NCBI GenBank assembly: GCA_050185515.1
Contig: JBFWZG010000049.1
Span: forward strand, 1-21,928
Length of the DNA stretch: 21,928 nt
Direction: 5' to 3'
Source: JAQSWP01 sp050185515
Lineage (GTDB): Bacteria; Pseudomonadota; Alphaproteobacteria; Reyranellales; JAQSWP01
The notes beneath the pieces are model-generated. The model made no database searches. It was not told where the DNA came from and saw nothing but the letters and a program-made list of their open reading frames with translations. Position numbers and translations under genes: made by a program. Shown here piece after piece: positions 8,780 to 15,899 of the stretch. Numbering within the stretch: the stretch's first letter is position 1; every line of letters starts with the position of its first letter.

Positions 8780-9931
8780 CTACTGCTTGATGTCGGACTG
8801 CACCGGGCTCGCCCTGACGGCCGCACCGGCGCGGATGGTCTGCAGGCCCTGGACGATCACCTGATCGCCGGCCTCGACCCCTTCCTCGACGATTATCAGC
8901 GCGCCGTTGACCCCGCCGGTCCTGACGCGCTTGACGACCGCCTTGCCGTCCTGCGCCACGAACACGTAGACGCCCTGCTGGTCGGTGATCAGCGCCGATT
9001 GCGGGATCAGCACCCGCTCGGTCGGCGTGCCGCTTTCCAGCACGACCTGGACGAACTGGCCGTCGGTCAGCACGCCGTCGGGATTGGGGATCTCGCCGCG
9101 CACCAGGATGGTGTCGGTGGCGCGATCGACCTTGACGTTGACGAAATTGATCGCGCCGACCTTGTCGTACATCCGGCCGTTGGAAAAGCGCAGCCTGACC
9201 TTGATCGAGGCTATGCCGGCCTGGTTGCCGCGCTCCTGCATCTGCAGGAAGTCGCGCTGGCTGACGGGGAACTCCACATGCATCGGGTCCTGGCTGACGA
9301 TTTCGGTCAGCACGCCGCTGTCGGGCCGCACCACGTTGCCCTTGGTCAGGCTGGTGCGGCCGATCCTGCCGGTGATCGGCGCGACGATGTCGGTATAGCC
9401 TAGGTTGATTTCCGCCGTCATCAGGGCGGCCTCGTTGGTCATCATGGCGCCCTTCGACTGCGCCTCGACCGCAATCGCCTGGTCGCGCGCGACGACGGTT
9501 CCGGCGCCGGTGCGCGCCAGCTCGACGGCCCGCTCGCGCTGCGCCTGGGCCAGCGTCAGCGAGGCCTTGCTGCGTTCCAGCTCGCCCCGCGCCTGCTGCA
9601 CCGCCGCCTCGTACTGGCCCTTCTCGATCGTGTAGAGCGGCGTGCCGGCCTTGACGATCTCGCCTTCCTGGAAGAGCACTTCCTCGAGATAGCCCTCGAT
9701 GCGCGCGGTGATCTCCACCCGCTCGACGGCGACGACGCGGCCGACGAAATCCGCCGTCTGGTTGATCGCCCGCTTTTCGGCGGCGACCACGCCCACGGCA
9801 ACGGCAGGCGGCGCGGCCGACGGCGCCTGCTGCGCCAGCGCCGGCGCCGCCAGCACGCTTATCGCCGCCGCCATCAGCAGACGGCGCCTCGCCACGGTCC
9901 CCGCGTTGCGATTGAAGACCGAATTGGACAT
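8780..9931 (-). CDS. RND efflux periplasmic adaptor (AcrA/MexA type)
   Basis: A 383-residue membrane-fusion protein. Residues 1-34 form a signal peptide ending in PALAQ, with no lipobox Cys, so unlike AcrA it is probably not lipidated. An ARRRLL stretch precedes the hydrophobic core; this faintly resembles a Tat motif but is not convincing. The mature part has the family's order: biotinyl-lipoyl half-domains around a helical hairpin (about 100-175, with QQARGELERSKASLTLAQAQ), a beta-barrel with the GYTDIVAPITGRIGR motif near residues 197-211, and a membrane-proximal domain at the C terminus. It connects the RND permease to an outer-membrane channel. A GGGGAG ribosome binding site lies before the ATG. 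It is the first gene of the apparent RND-ppk2-sulP-CAX transcript. Confidence 0.95.
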   Translation of the reverse strand: MSNSVFNRNAGTVARRRLLMAAAISVLAAPALAQQAPSAAPPAVAVGVVAAEKRAINQTADFVGRVVAVERVEITARIEGYLEEVLFQEGEIVKAGTPLYTIEKGQYEAAVQQARGELERSKASLTLAQAQRERAVELARTGAGTVVARDQAIAVEAQSKGAMMTNEAALMTAEINLGYTDIVAPITGRIGRTSLTKGNVVRPDSGVLTEIVSQDPMHVEFPVSQRDFLQMQERGNQAGIASIKVRLRFSNGRMYDKVGAINFVNVKVDRATDTILVRGEIPNPDGVLTDGQFVQVVLESGTPTERVLIPQSALITDQQGVYVFVAQDGKAVVKRVRTGGVNGALIIVEEGVEAGDQVIVQGLQTIRAGAAVRASPVQSDIKQ

Positions 9932-10025
9932 GGCTCAACTCCCCACAAGCACGACCTGCCGCCCCACGATCCTAGGCGAAGGCCGCGCCCGCCGTTACTG
10001 GTTTCCGCTATCGCCACCCGGCCGA

Positions 10026-10040
10026 CGCTGCACTGCAGCG
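10026..10040. repeat. 15-base inverted repeat upstream of the RND genes
   Basis: CGCTGCACTGCAGCG has perfect 7-base arms around one central base. It lies about 95 bases upstream of the adaptor start and 18 bases beyond the TAXI stop. In the reading direction it has no following T-tract, so an operator for the RND transcript (TetR-type operators look like this) is as likely as a weak terminator. No regulator gene is adjacent, so the assignment is open. Confidence 0.35.
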
Positions 10041-10057
10041 GTTGCCGGCGTCATCCG

Positions 10058-11548
10058 TCATTTTGCGCCACCGAGTTCGGCCAGGGCGGCATCGGCCCCA
10101 GTCGCCAGGGGCAACGGCAGCCCGGTCCGCGCCGTCGCCGGGGCGATCTGGCCGGCCTGCACGCTGCCGGCCGCCACCAGATCGGCCTTGCCGCCGAAGA
10201 TCGCGGCAATCAGCCGCCGCACTTCCGGCTCGGACAGCGCCGCCGCCGTCGTCGCCAGAATCGCCGTGATGCCCAAAGTGACGACGTCTTCCTCAATGCC
10301 CGGATAGGCGCCGCGATTGATGATGGCGCCGAAATACGCGGGGCTGGCGGCGGCCAGCGCCGCCAGCCTGCCCTCGTCGACCGGCAGCAGGCGGAGCGGA
10401 GTCGCCGCCGCGACGATGCGGATCTGGTCGGCCGGCGCGCCGATGATCTGGATCACCGCATCGAGCCTGCGCTCGTTCAACGCCGTCAGGGCCTGCGTCA
10501 GCGGCATGCCTTCGGCCTGGTAGTCGCGACCCTCCTGCATGTCGTGCAACTGCAGCAGGCGCAGGGCGGTTTCGCGCGTGCCCGAGCCGGCCGGTCCGAT
10601 AGCGATCCGCTTGCCCTTCAGGTCCGGCAGGGCGCGCGCCTCGGAATCCCGCCGCACGATGATATGGACGTATTCGGGGTAGAGGCTGCCCAGCGCCCGC
10701 AAGTCGTCGAAGGCGCCGCGGCCGGCGAAGGGTCCGGCGCCAGTGCGCGCCTGCTCGGCGATGTCCGACTGAATGATGGCGAGCGGCGCCTGGTTCTGCC
10801 GCAGCAGATTGACGTTCTCGACGCTGCCCTGGGTTATGAGCGCGCGAAAATCCAGCCCGCCCGATCTGGTCGCCTGCAGCGCCTGGACCAAGCGGATGTA
10901 CTGTCCGCCTTCCGGGCCGGCGGCGATGGGATAGCCCTTGCTCAGCCGCGCAACGCGCGACTGGATGACGGCAAGCGCGCGCGAAAGCTCCTGATTGATG
11001 ATCTCCTGCTCGTCGGGCGAAATGCGCCCCGGCGAGGCCTTGACCACGTTGCTGAGCGCCGCGAGCAGCGTATCGGAGGTGCGCGGCGTCGAAATGCTGT
11101 CGAGCGCCGGCGCCTCCGGCGCGTCGAATGCCGCCGGCGTCACCAGTTGCCAGGTCTCGCCGTCACGCCGATAGATCGCCGTGCCATGCACCCTGATCTC
11201 GTCGCCGGCGACGTTGCCGGTCGATTTGGTGCCGACCACGCCTTTCGGCGCCGCGCCCAGCACGTTGACCAGCGACGCCACGCCGGCGGTGTCCCAGTTG
11301 CCGAAGCTGAGATCGCGCGCCACCTTCAGCCTGGCGTCGTAGTAGACCACGCGCCGGGATTCGCCCGAGGGGGCGGTGATGTCCGGCGACGAGCCGCGCG
11401 CGTCGATCTCGGCGATCTGCAGCGCGCCGTCGCCGAACACCTGCGCCAGGCGCTGCGCCAGATCGCGCTCGATCTGCTCGATGTTCGGGCCGCGGCCGCA
11501 GGCCGACAAAGCCAGCAGCAGGATCAGGGAGAGGGCGGCGCGCATCAT
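10058..11548 (-). CDS. TAXI-type solute-binding lipoprotein with N-terminal extension
   Basis: A 496-residue protein. Residues 1-17 form a lipoprotein signal with lipobox LSAC (Cys17). Residues about 20-170 are an extra domain I do not recognise. Residues about 205-460 match the TAXI family of TRAP-type binding proteins: IAAGPEGGQYIRL at 208-220, then DLKGKRIAIGPAGSGT at 309-324. Such proteins bind small organic acids or amino acids such as glutamate in the periplasm. Normally they serve a DctQM-type membrane partner, which is absent here. The ATG at 11548 is 2 bases after the GltS stop (TGACCATG), so the genes are translationally coupled. The frame is open well upstream, but that part overlaps gltS. 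It may deliver ligand to the GltS-like carrier or act as a sensor; this is inference. Confidence 0.85.
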   Translation of the reverse strand: MMRAALSLILLLALSACGRGPNIEQIERDLAQRLAQVFGDGALQIAEIDARGSSPDITAPSGESRRVVYYDARLKVARDLSFGNWDTAGVASLVNVLGAAPKGVVGTKSTGNVAGDEIRVHGTAIYRRDGETWQLVTPAAFDAPEAPALDSISTPRTSDTLLAALSNVVKASPGRISPDEQEIINQELSRALAVIQSRVARLSKGYPIAAGPEGGQYIRLVQALQATRSGGLDFRALITQGSVENVNLLRQNQAPLAIIQSDIAEQARTGAGPFAGRGAFDDLRALGSLYPEYVHIIVRRDSEARALPDLKGKRIAIGPAGSGTRETALRLLQLHDMQEGRDYQAEGMPLTQALTALNERRLDAVIQIIGAPADQIRIVAAATPLRLLPVDEGRLAALAAASPAYFGAIINRGAYPGIEEDVVTLGITAILATTAAALSEPEVRRLIAAIFGGKADLVAAGSVQAGQIAPATARTGLPLPLATGADAALAELGGAK

Positions 11549-11550
11549 GG

Positions 11551-12765
11551 TCAGTTCCCGCCCGTGAAGGGCAGCGACAGGAAGCCGGTCAGCACCAGCG
11601 CGTTCATCAGGTCGATCAGGAAGGCGCCGACGATCGGCACGATGATGAAGGCCTGCGGCGCCGGTCCATGACGCTGGGTGATCGCCTGCATATTGGCGAT
11701 CGCCGTCGCGGTGGCGCCCATGGCGAAGCCGACGAACGCGGCCGAGGTCACGGCCGCCTCGTAGTCGCGCCCGACGAGGCGGAAGCAGATGAACACCGCC
11801 CAGATGGCGACCAGCACGACCTGGCACAGCAGCACCAGCAGCAGCGCGCCCGCCGTCTGCGCCACGCTGGCCAGGTCGAGCGCCATCATGGTCCAGGCGA
11901 GGAAGATCGACAGCGACACCGAGCCGATCAGGTCCGCGGCGGCGGGATTGATGCGCAGGCCGATCAGATCGCCGCCGTTGCGGATGATAAGCCCGATGAT
12001 CAGGCACCACAGGAAGCTCGGCAGGGTGATGACGCCGCCTTCGAACAGATTACCGAGATACTGGCCGGCGATCAGCGCGACGAAGGCGGCAGCCAGCGCG
12101 CCGATGAAGGCGGTCGAGGAAATGGCGGGGGCCGCCTGCTGCTGGACGCCGACGCCGCCGGCCGCGCCGCGCGCGGCGGAGGCCAGCCGGTGGCGCTTGA
12201 TGAGGAACTCCGCGATCGGGCCGCCGACGATGCCGCCCAGCACCAGTCCCAGCGTCGCCGCCGTCATGGTCAGCTCCATGACCTGCTGGATGTTGTTGAC
12301 CTCGGCGAAACGCTGCGCGTAGGCGGCGCCGGTGCCGTGTCCGCCGATCAGCGTGATGGTGCCGCCGACCAGGCCCATCAGCGGGTGCAGGCCGAGCATT
12401 TCCGCCATCGCCACGCCCAGCGCGTTCTGCGCGATCAGGAACGGCGCCAGCACCAGCAGGAACCACAGCAGGCGTACCCCGCCCTTGGCCAGCAGCCGCA
12501 GATCGGCGGTGAGCCCGATGCAGGCGAAGAACAGCAGCAGCAGGTAGGGCTTGGCGGTGGTCTCGAGGGTGATGCGGAAATCGCTCAGCCAGTCCAGCGC
12601 CAGCACGACCACGGCGAAGACCAGCCCGCCGACGATCGGGCTCGGGATGCTGTAGCGATTGAGAAAGCCGATCCTCTTGCACAGCACTGTTCCCAGCAGC
12701 AGCACCAGGCTGGCGGCGAGGAGAGAGGGGACGGTCGACAGCGATACCAACTTGGGCAGCTCCAT
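11551..12765 (-). CDS. gltS: Sodium/glutamate symporter, GltS family
   Basis: A 404-residue inner-membrane protein, close to the 401 residues of E. coli GltS. The family's two inverted halves each carry a conserved re-entrant motif: GGHGTGAAYA at residues 141-150 and GFAMGATATAIANM at 346-359 (the GxGATPTAxANM-type signature, here with Ala in place of Pro). About ten hydrophobic segments are visible, with a loop near 190-215. GltS carries glutamate in with Na+. A GltS homologue next to a decarboxylase and an AspT-type exchanger may carry a different amino acid, so the substrate is uncertain. The gene lies 72 bases after the porin stop; that spacer holds GC-rich hairpins. No strong ribosome binding site is seen before its ATG, so coupling to upstream translation is plausible. 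Confidence 0.9.
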   Translation of the reverse strand: MELPKLVSLSTVPSLLAASLVLLLGTVLCKRIGFLNRYSIPSPIVGGLVFAVVVLALDWLSDFRITLETTAKPYLLLLFFACIGLTADLRLLAKGGVRLLWFLLVLAPFLIAQNALGVAMAEMLGLHPLMGLVGGTITLIGGHGTGAAYAQRFAEVNNIQQVMELTMTAATLGLVLGGIVGGPIAEFLIKRHRLASAARGAAGGVGVQQQAAPAISSTAFIGALAAAFVALIAGQYLGNLFEGGVITLPSFLWCLIIGLIIRNGGDLIGLRINPAAADLIGSVSLSIFLAWTMMALDLASVAQTAGALLLVLLCQVVLVAIWAVFICFRLVGRDYEAAVTSAAFVGFAMGATATAIANMQAITQRHGPAPQAFIIVPIVGAFLIDLMNALVLTGFLSLPFTGGN

Positions 12766-12786
12766 GGCGTCACGCCGCGATGGTGC

Positions 12787-12818
12787 GGCGCGCCGCCCGG
12801 GCGCGCCTTTCGGAAAGG
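12787..12818 (-). other. GC-rich hairpins in the oprD-gltS spacer
   Basis: Two 8-base copies of GGCGCGCC (12787-12794 and 12800-12807) face each other across a 5-base loop. They are followed on the plus strand by a second small hairpin, CCTTT-CGG-AAAGG (12806-12818), that shares two bases with the first. Such structures between operon genes can set mRNA stability or limit read-through into gltS. There is no T-tract. The same spacer holds a 23-codon frame (see findings). Function is inference. Confidence 0.4.
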
Positions 12819-12837
12819 ACGGACGCCTCGATGCCGG

Positions 12838-14172
12838 TCATTGCGACGTACTCTTGTTGAAGACCCACTCGTAGTTGACGATGAACCGGTAGTCCTTCGT
12901 CTTGCGCGTCGGTCCGCCGACCAGATCCTCGTCGACATACGCCGCCCGCGCGCGCAGCCACAGCGGCCGCAGCACCTCGGGCCAGCATTCGGCCTTGAAC
13001 CTGTAGTCGACGGTGAAGTCGAACTCGGACTTGTCCGACAGGTCCGCGCGGGTCACCGGATCGCGGGCGTTGTCGCCGATGGCGCCGAGCACGGTGGTGG
13101 ACAGTCCGGGCAGTCCGATGAAGCCGAAATCGAGCGTTCCGCCGACCATGATCGCGCCCTCGTTCGCCCGGTTGAAGTCGGTGACGATCAACGAGGTGTA
13201 GCCGGCCCAGGTGCCGTAGGGAGAGCGGTAGTTGGCGTTGTCGCCGATCTTGGTGTAGCCGCCGGTCACCGTCAGCGGGCCGATGGTGACGTCGGCCCGA
13301 ATGCCCGCCGCCCAGGTGTCGAACGAGGCGCCGGTCAGCAGGTCGTCGCCGATGCTCTGCTGGTACATGAACTGGCCGGCCAGCTTGAGCTTCGAGGTCC
13401 CGATCAGCGGCGTCAGCCACGTTAGATCCGCGTAGCTCGACCACAATATGTCGGGAACGACATAGGTGGAGGCGCGCAGCTTCAGATCGTCGATCGGCGT
13501 CACGCCGATGCCGGCCAGCCACATCGAACGCTGGTAGTCGGGAGCGCCGGCGATCTCCGCCATGTCGCGGAACTTCGTCTCGTTGCGCTTCTTCATCGCC
13601 CACAGGAACGCGCCGTAATAGTCGAACGCCGACACCTTGCCGGCGATGCTGACGCCCTCGAAGGTGTTGGGCGTCATGCGGTTGTCCTGTGGATTGACCT
13701 CGGGCTGGTCTACCAGCTGCCGATAGCCGGTGATGATCTGCTCCCACAGCTTGAGCGACAGATAGGCCTGGCCCAGCACGGCATAGCCGCGCTGGCCCTG
13801 GCGCAGCAGCAGGGTGCCGTCCTTGTCCTCCGGCGCCCAGAACGGCGCCGACCCGTAGCCGACCAGGCCGAAGCGCACCAGATCGAAGAACCATCCCGAC
13901 TGGTAGCCGATCCAGCCGCCATTGGCCCAGGCGCCCAGATCCGGCGCCTCGGGCACATCGCGGCTCAAGACGTAGGACCGGAAATGCACGGTCAGCGCCG
14001 CGTCGGTGTAGAGCCCGCGCCAGAACTCGTCGCCCGAGGACTGCGCCGGCTCGGCGTGCGTCGGCCCGGGCGCGGCGATGGCGAGGGCCAGCCCCGCCGC
14101 CAGCGCCAGGCGGCGCAGCACAGGCGGCGCACCGTTGCGATGCGCCGCCCGGGGTCTGGGAACGTCGGACAT
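12838..14172 (-). CDS. OprD-like outer-membrane porin
   Basis: A 444-residue protein with an N-terminal signal (hydrophobic about 20-37, cleavage near THA-EP) and a long series of amphipathic beta strands ending in the aromatic strand YRFIVNYEWVF. The pattern fits the OprD family: an early strand ending LTVHFRSYVLSRD, then GWIGYQSGWFFDLVRFGLVG, and the QDNRMTPNTFEGVSI segment that parallels the DGRLLPQTF-type motif of OprD. OprD channels admit basic amino acids, dipeptides or aromatic acids. A GGGAGGGCG ribosome binding site lies before the ATG at 14172, and the antiporter gene ends 14 bases upstream. The frame is open further upstream but only within the AspT-like gene. Within this cluster it probably admits the amino acid used by the decarboxylase. 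Confidence 0.85.
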   Translation of the reverse strand: MSDVPRPRAAHRNGAPPVLRRLALAAGLALAIAAPGPTHAEPAQSSGDEFWRGLYTDAALTVHFRSYVLSRDVPEAPDLGAWANGGWIGYQSGWFFDLVRFGLVGYGSAPFWAPEDKDGTLLLRQGQRGYAVLGQAYLSLKLWEQIITGYRQLVDQPEVNPQDNRMTPNTFEGVSIAGKVSAFDYYGAFLWAMKKRNETKFRDMAEIAGAPDYQRSMWLAGIGVTPIDDLKLRASTYVVPDILWSSYADLTWLTPLIGTSKLKLAGQFMYQQSIGDDLLTGASFDTWAAGIRADVTIGPLTVTGGYTKIGDNANYRSPYGTWAGYTSLIVTDFNRANEGAIMVGGTLDFGFIGLPGLSTTVLGAIGDNARDPVTRADLSDKSEFDFTVDYRFKAECWPEVLRPLWLRARAAYVDEDLVGGPTRKTKDYRFIVNYEWVFNKSTSQ

Positions 14173-14186
14173 GCGCCGCCCTCCCG

Positions 14187-15887
14187 CTACTGCGCCAGGA
14201 CCATGGCGAAATAGCCGAAGATGGTGAGCAGCACGCCCGAAACCGCGTAGGCTACCGGGAAGCCGATCCACGGCACCGAGCTCTTGATCTCGGCTGCCGC
14301 TTCGCGCGCCGGCCCCGAATGCGAGCGCGCGCCCGCCACACCGCCCATCAGCACCGCCGGATTGATCTTGAAGACGTGGTAGCCCAGCGCCCAGACGATG
14401 AACGGCGGCACCGTGCAGGCGATGAACCCGACGATGAAGATCTTCAGCGCCACCCCGCCGGTCAGCTGCGACAGCAGCCCGGCGCCGGCATTGATGCCGA
14501 CGATGGCGATGAAGACGATCAGCCCGAGATCCTCGAGGATGTTGCGCGCCGCGTTCGGCGTGCTGCCGAAGAAGCGCAGCCGCGACACCAGCGACGAGAC
14601 GATGATGCCCGACAGCAGCAGGCCGCCGGCATTGCCCAGGCCGACGCTGGCGCCGAAGGCCGGGAACTCGATCTTGCCGATCAGGAATCCCAGGATCATG
14701 CCGGCGGCCAGGGTCAGCAGGTCGGTGGCGCTGCTGGGCCGGGCGATGCGGCCGAACATCTTCGCCACGTCGTCGACCGCGCCCTTGAGGCCGACGACCG
14801 AGATGATGTCGAAGCGCTGCAGCTTGGTCTTGAGGCCGGCGGGAATCGGCACGCCGCCACGCTCGTAGCGTACGATCTGGATCTGCCCGGCATGCTCGGT
14901 GAAGCGGAAGGCCTCGAGCTCCTTGTCGATGGCTTCCTTGTTGGTGACGAGAATTTCCGCCTGGTCGAGCGGCACGTTGAGCGCCACCGGATCGTCGAGT
15001 TCGGGGCCGATCAGGCCCATGTTGGCGGTCAGGTCGCCGGTGCGGCCGCCAAGCGCGATGACGTCGCCCTTCTGCAGCACCAGATCGGCGCTGGCGCCGA
15101 CGGATTCGCCGCCGCGCGCCACGTTGATGATGCGGTACTGCGGATAGGTCTGCCGGAACTGGGCGATGCTCTTGCCGGCGGTCGCGGCGTTCTCGAGCCG
15201 ATAGGCCCGCACCCCGCCGCCGCGATAGCCGGTCAGGCCGGCGCCTTCGATGTCCTTGACGCCGTGCTCGGCCTCGTAGCGCTTGGCCGCCGCCGCGGCA
15301 TCGACGCCCCAGAAGCGCGGCAGGTACTTGCACAGCAGGATGATGCCGACGGTGCCCCAGATATAGGTGATGCCGTAGGACAGCGCGACCATGCTCGAGG
15401 CCTGTTCGGCCGTCGTGCCCGGCGGCAGCGCCACCGCTCCCGACGTGATGGCGAGGTCGGCCGAGCCGATCGCTGCCGACATGGTCTGCGAGCCGGCCAG
15501 GATGCCGCCGGCGGCGCCGACCGGCAGGTCGAAGAACTTGACGCCGAACACGATCAGCGCCAGCCCGACGACGCAGGAGACGATCGCCAGGAAGGTGAAG
15601 GTCAGCCCGTCGCCCTTGAGGCTGTTGATGAAGGAGGGGCCGACGCGCAGGCCGACGCCGTACATGAAGAGATAGTAGAACAGCAGCCGCGCGAAGTTAT
15701 CGAGCTGCAGCTTGACGTCGTAGGTCGATGCCCACACCGACAGCGCCGCACCGACCACGATGGCGCCCGCCACCATGCCAAGCCCGTAGCCCTTGATGTT
15801 GAAGCGGCCGACCCAGACGGCCATGCCGACGACGAAGAACAGCAGGATGTAGGGATTCTGCTGCAGGAAGGTGAAGAAGGCTTGCAT
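14187..15887 (-). CDS. AspT/YidE-type amino-acid antiporter with two RCK_C domains
   Basis: A 566-residue protein with the layout of the aspartate-alanine exchanger (AAE) family. It has an N-terminal membrane half (about 10-190), two central cytosolic TrkA-C/RCK_C domains (about 220-290 and 300-380), and a C-terminal membrane half (about 385-565). The repeated glycine-rich signature is AGSQTMSAAIGSADLAI at 131-147, paired with GGVAGARSHSGPAREAA at 515-531. AspT exchanges aspartate for alanine, and coupling to a decarboxylase makes a proton-motive force. Here it follows a PLP decarboxylase by 12 bases with a GGGGAA ribosome binding site. By analogy it would exchange the decarboxylase substrate for its product. 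Substrate specificity cannot be read from sequence. Confidence 0.88.
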   Translation of the reverse strand: MQAFFTFLQQNPYILLFFVVGMAVWVGRFNIKGYGLGMVAGAIVVGAALSVWASTYDVKLQLDNFARLLFYYLFMYGVGLRVGPSFINSLKGDGLTFTFLAIVSCVVGLALIVFGVKFFDLPVGAAGGILAGSQTMSAAIGSADLAITSGAVALPPGTTAEQASSMVALSYGITYIWGTVGIILLCKYLPRFWGVDAAAAAKRYEAEHGVKDIEGAGLTGYRGGGVRAYRLENAATAGKSIAQFRQTYPQYRIINVARGGESVGASADLVLQKGDVIALGGRTGDLTANMGLIGPELDDPVALNVPLDQAEILVTNKEAIDKELEAFRFTEHAGQIQIVRYERGGVPIPAGLKTKLQRFDIISVVGLKGAVDDVAKMFGRIARPSSATDLLTLAAGMILGFLIGKIEFPAFGASVGLGNAGGLLLSGIIVSSLVSRLRFFGSTPNAARNILEDLGLIVFIAIVGINAGAGLLSQLTGGVALKIFIVGFIACTVPPFIVWALGYHVFKINPAVLMGGVAGARSHSGPAREAAAEIKSSVPWIGFPVAYAVSGVLLTIFGYFAMVLAQ

Positions 15888-15899
15888 GGCGGCGTTCCC

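Noticed and set aside
14173..15333. 387-codon N-terminal extension of the porin frame
   Set aside because: It lies wholly inside the AspT-like gene in another frame; the signal peptide and strong ribosome binding site fix the start at 14172.
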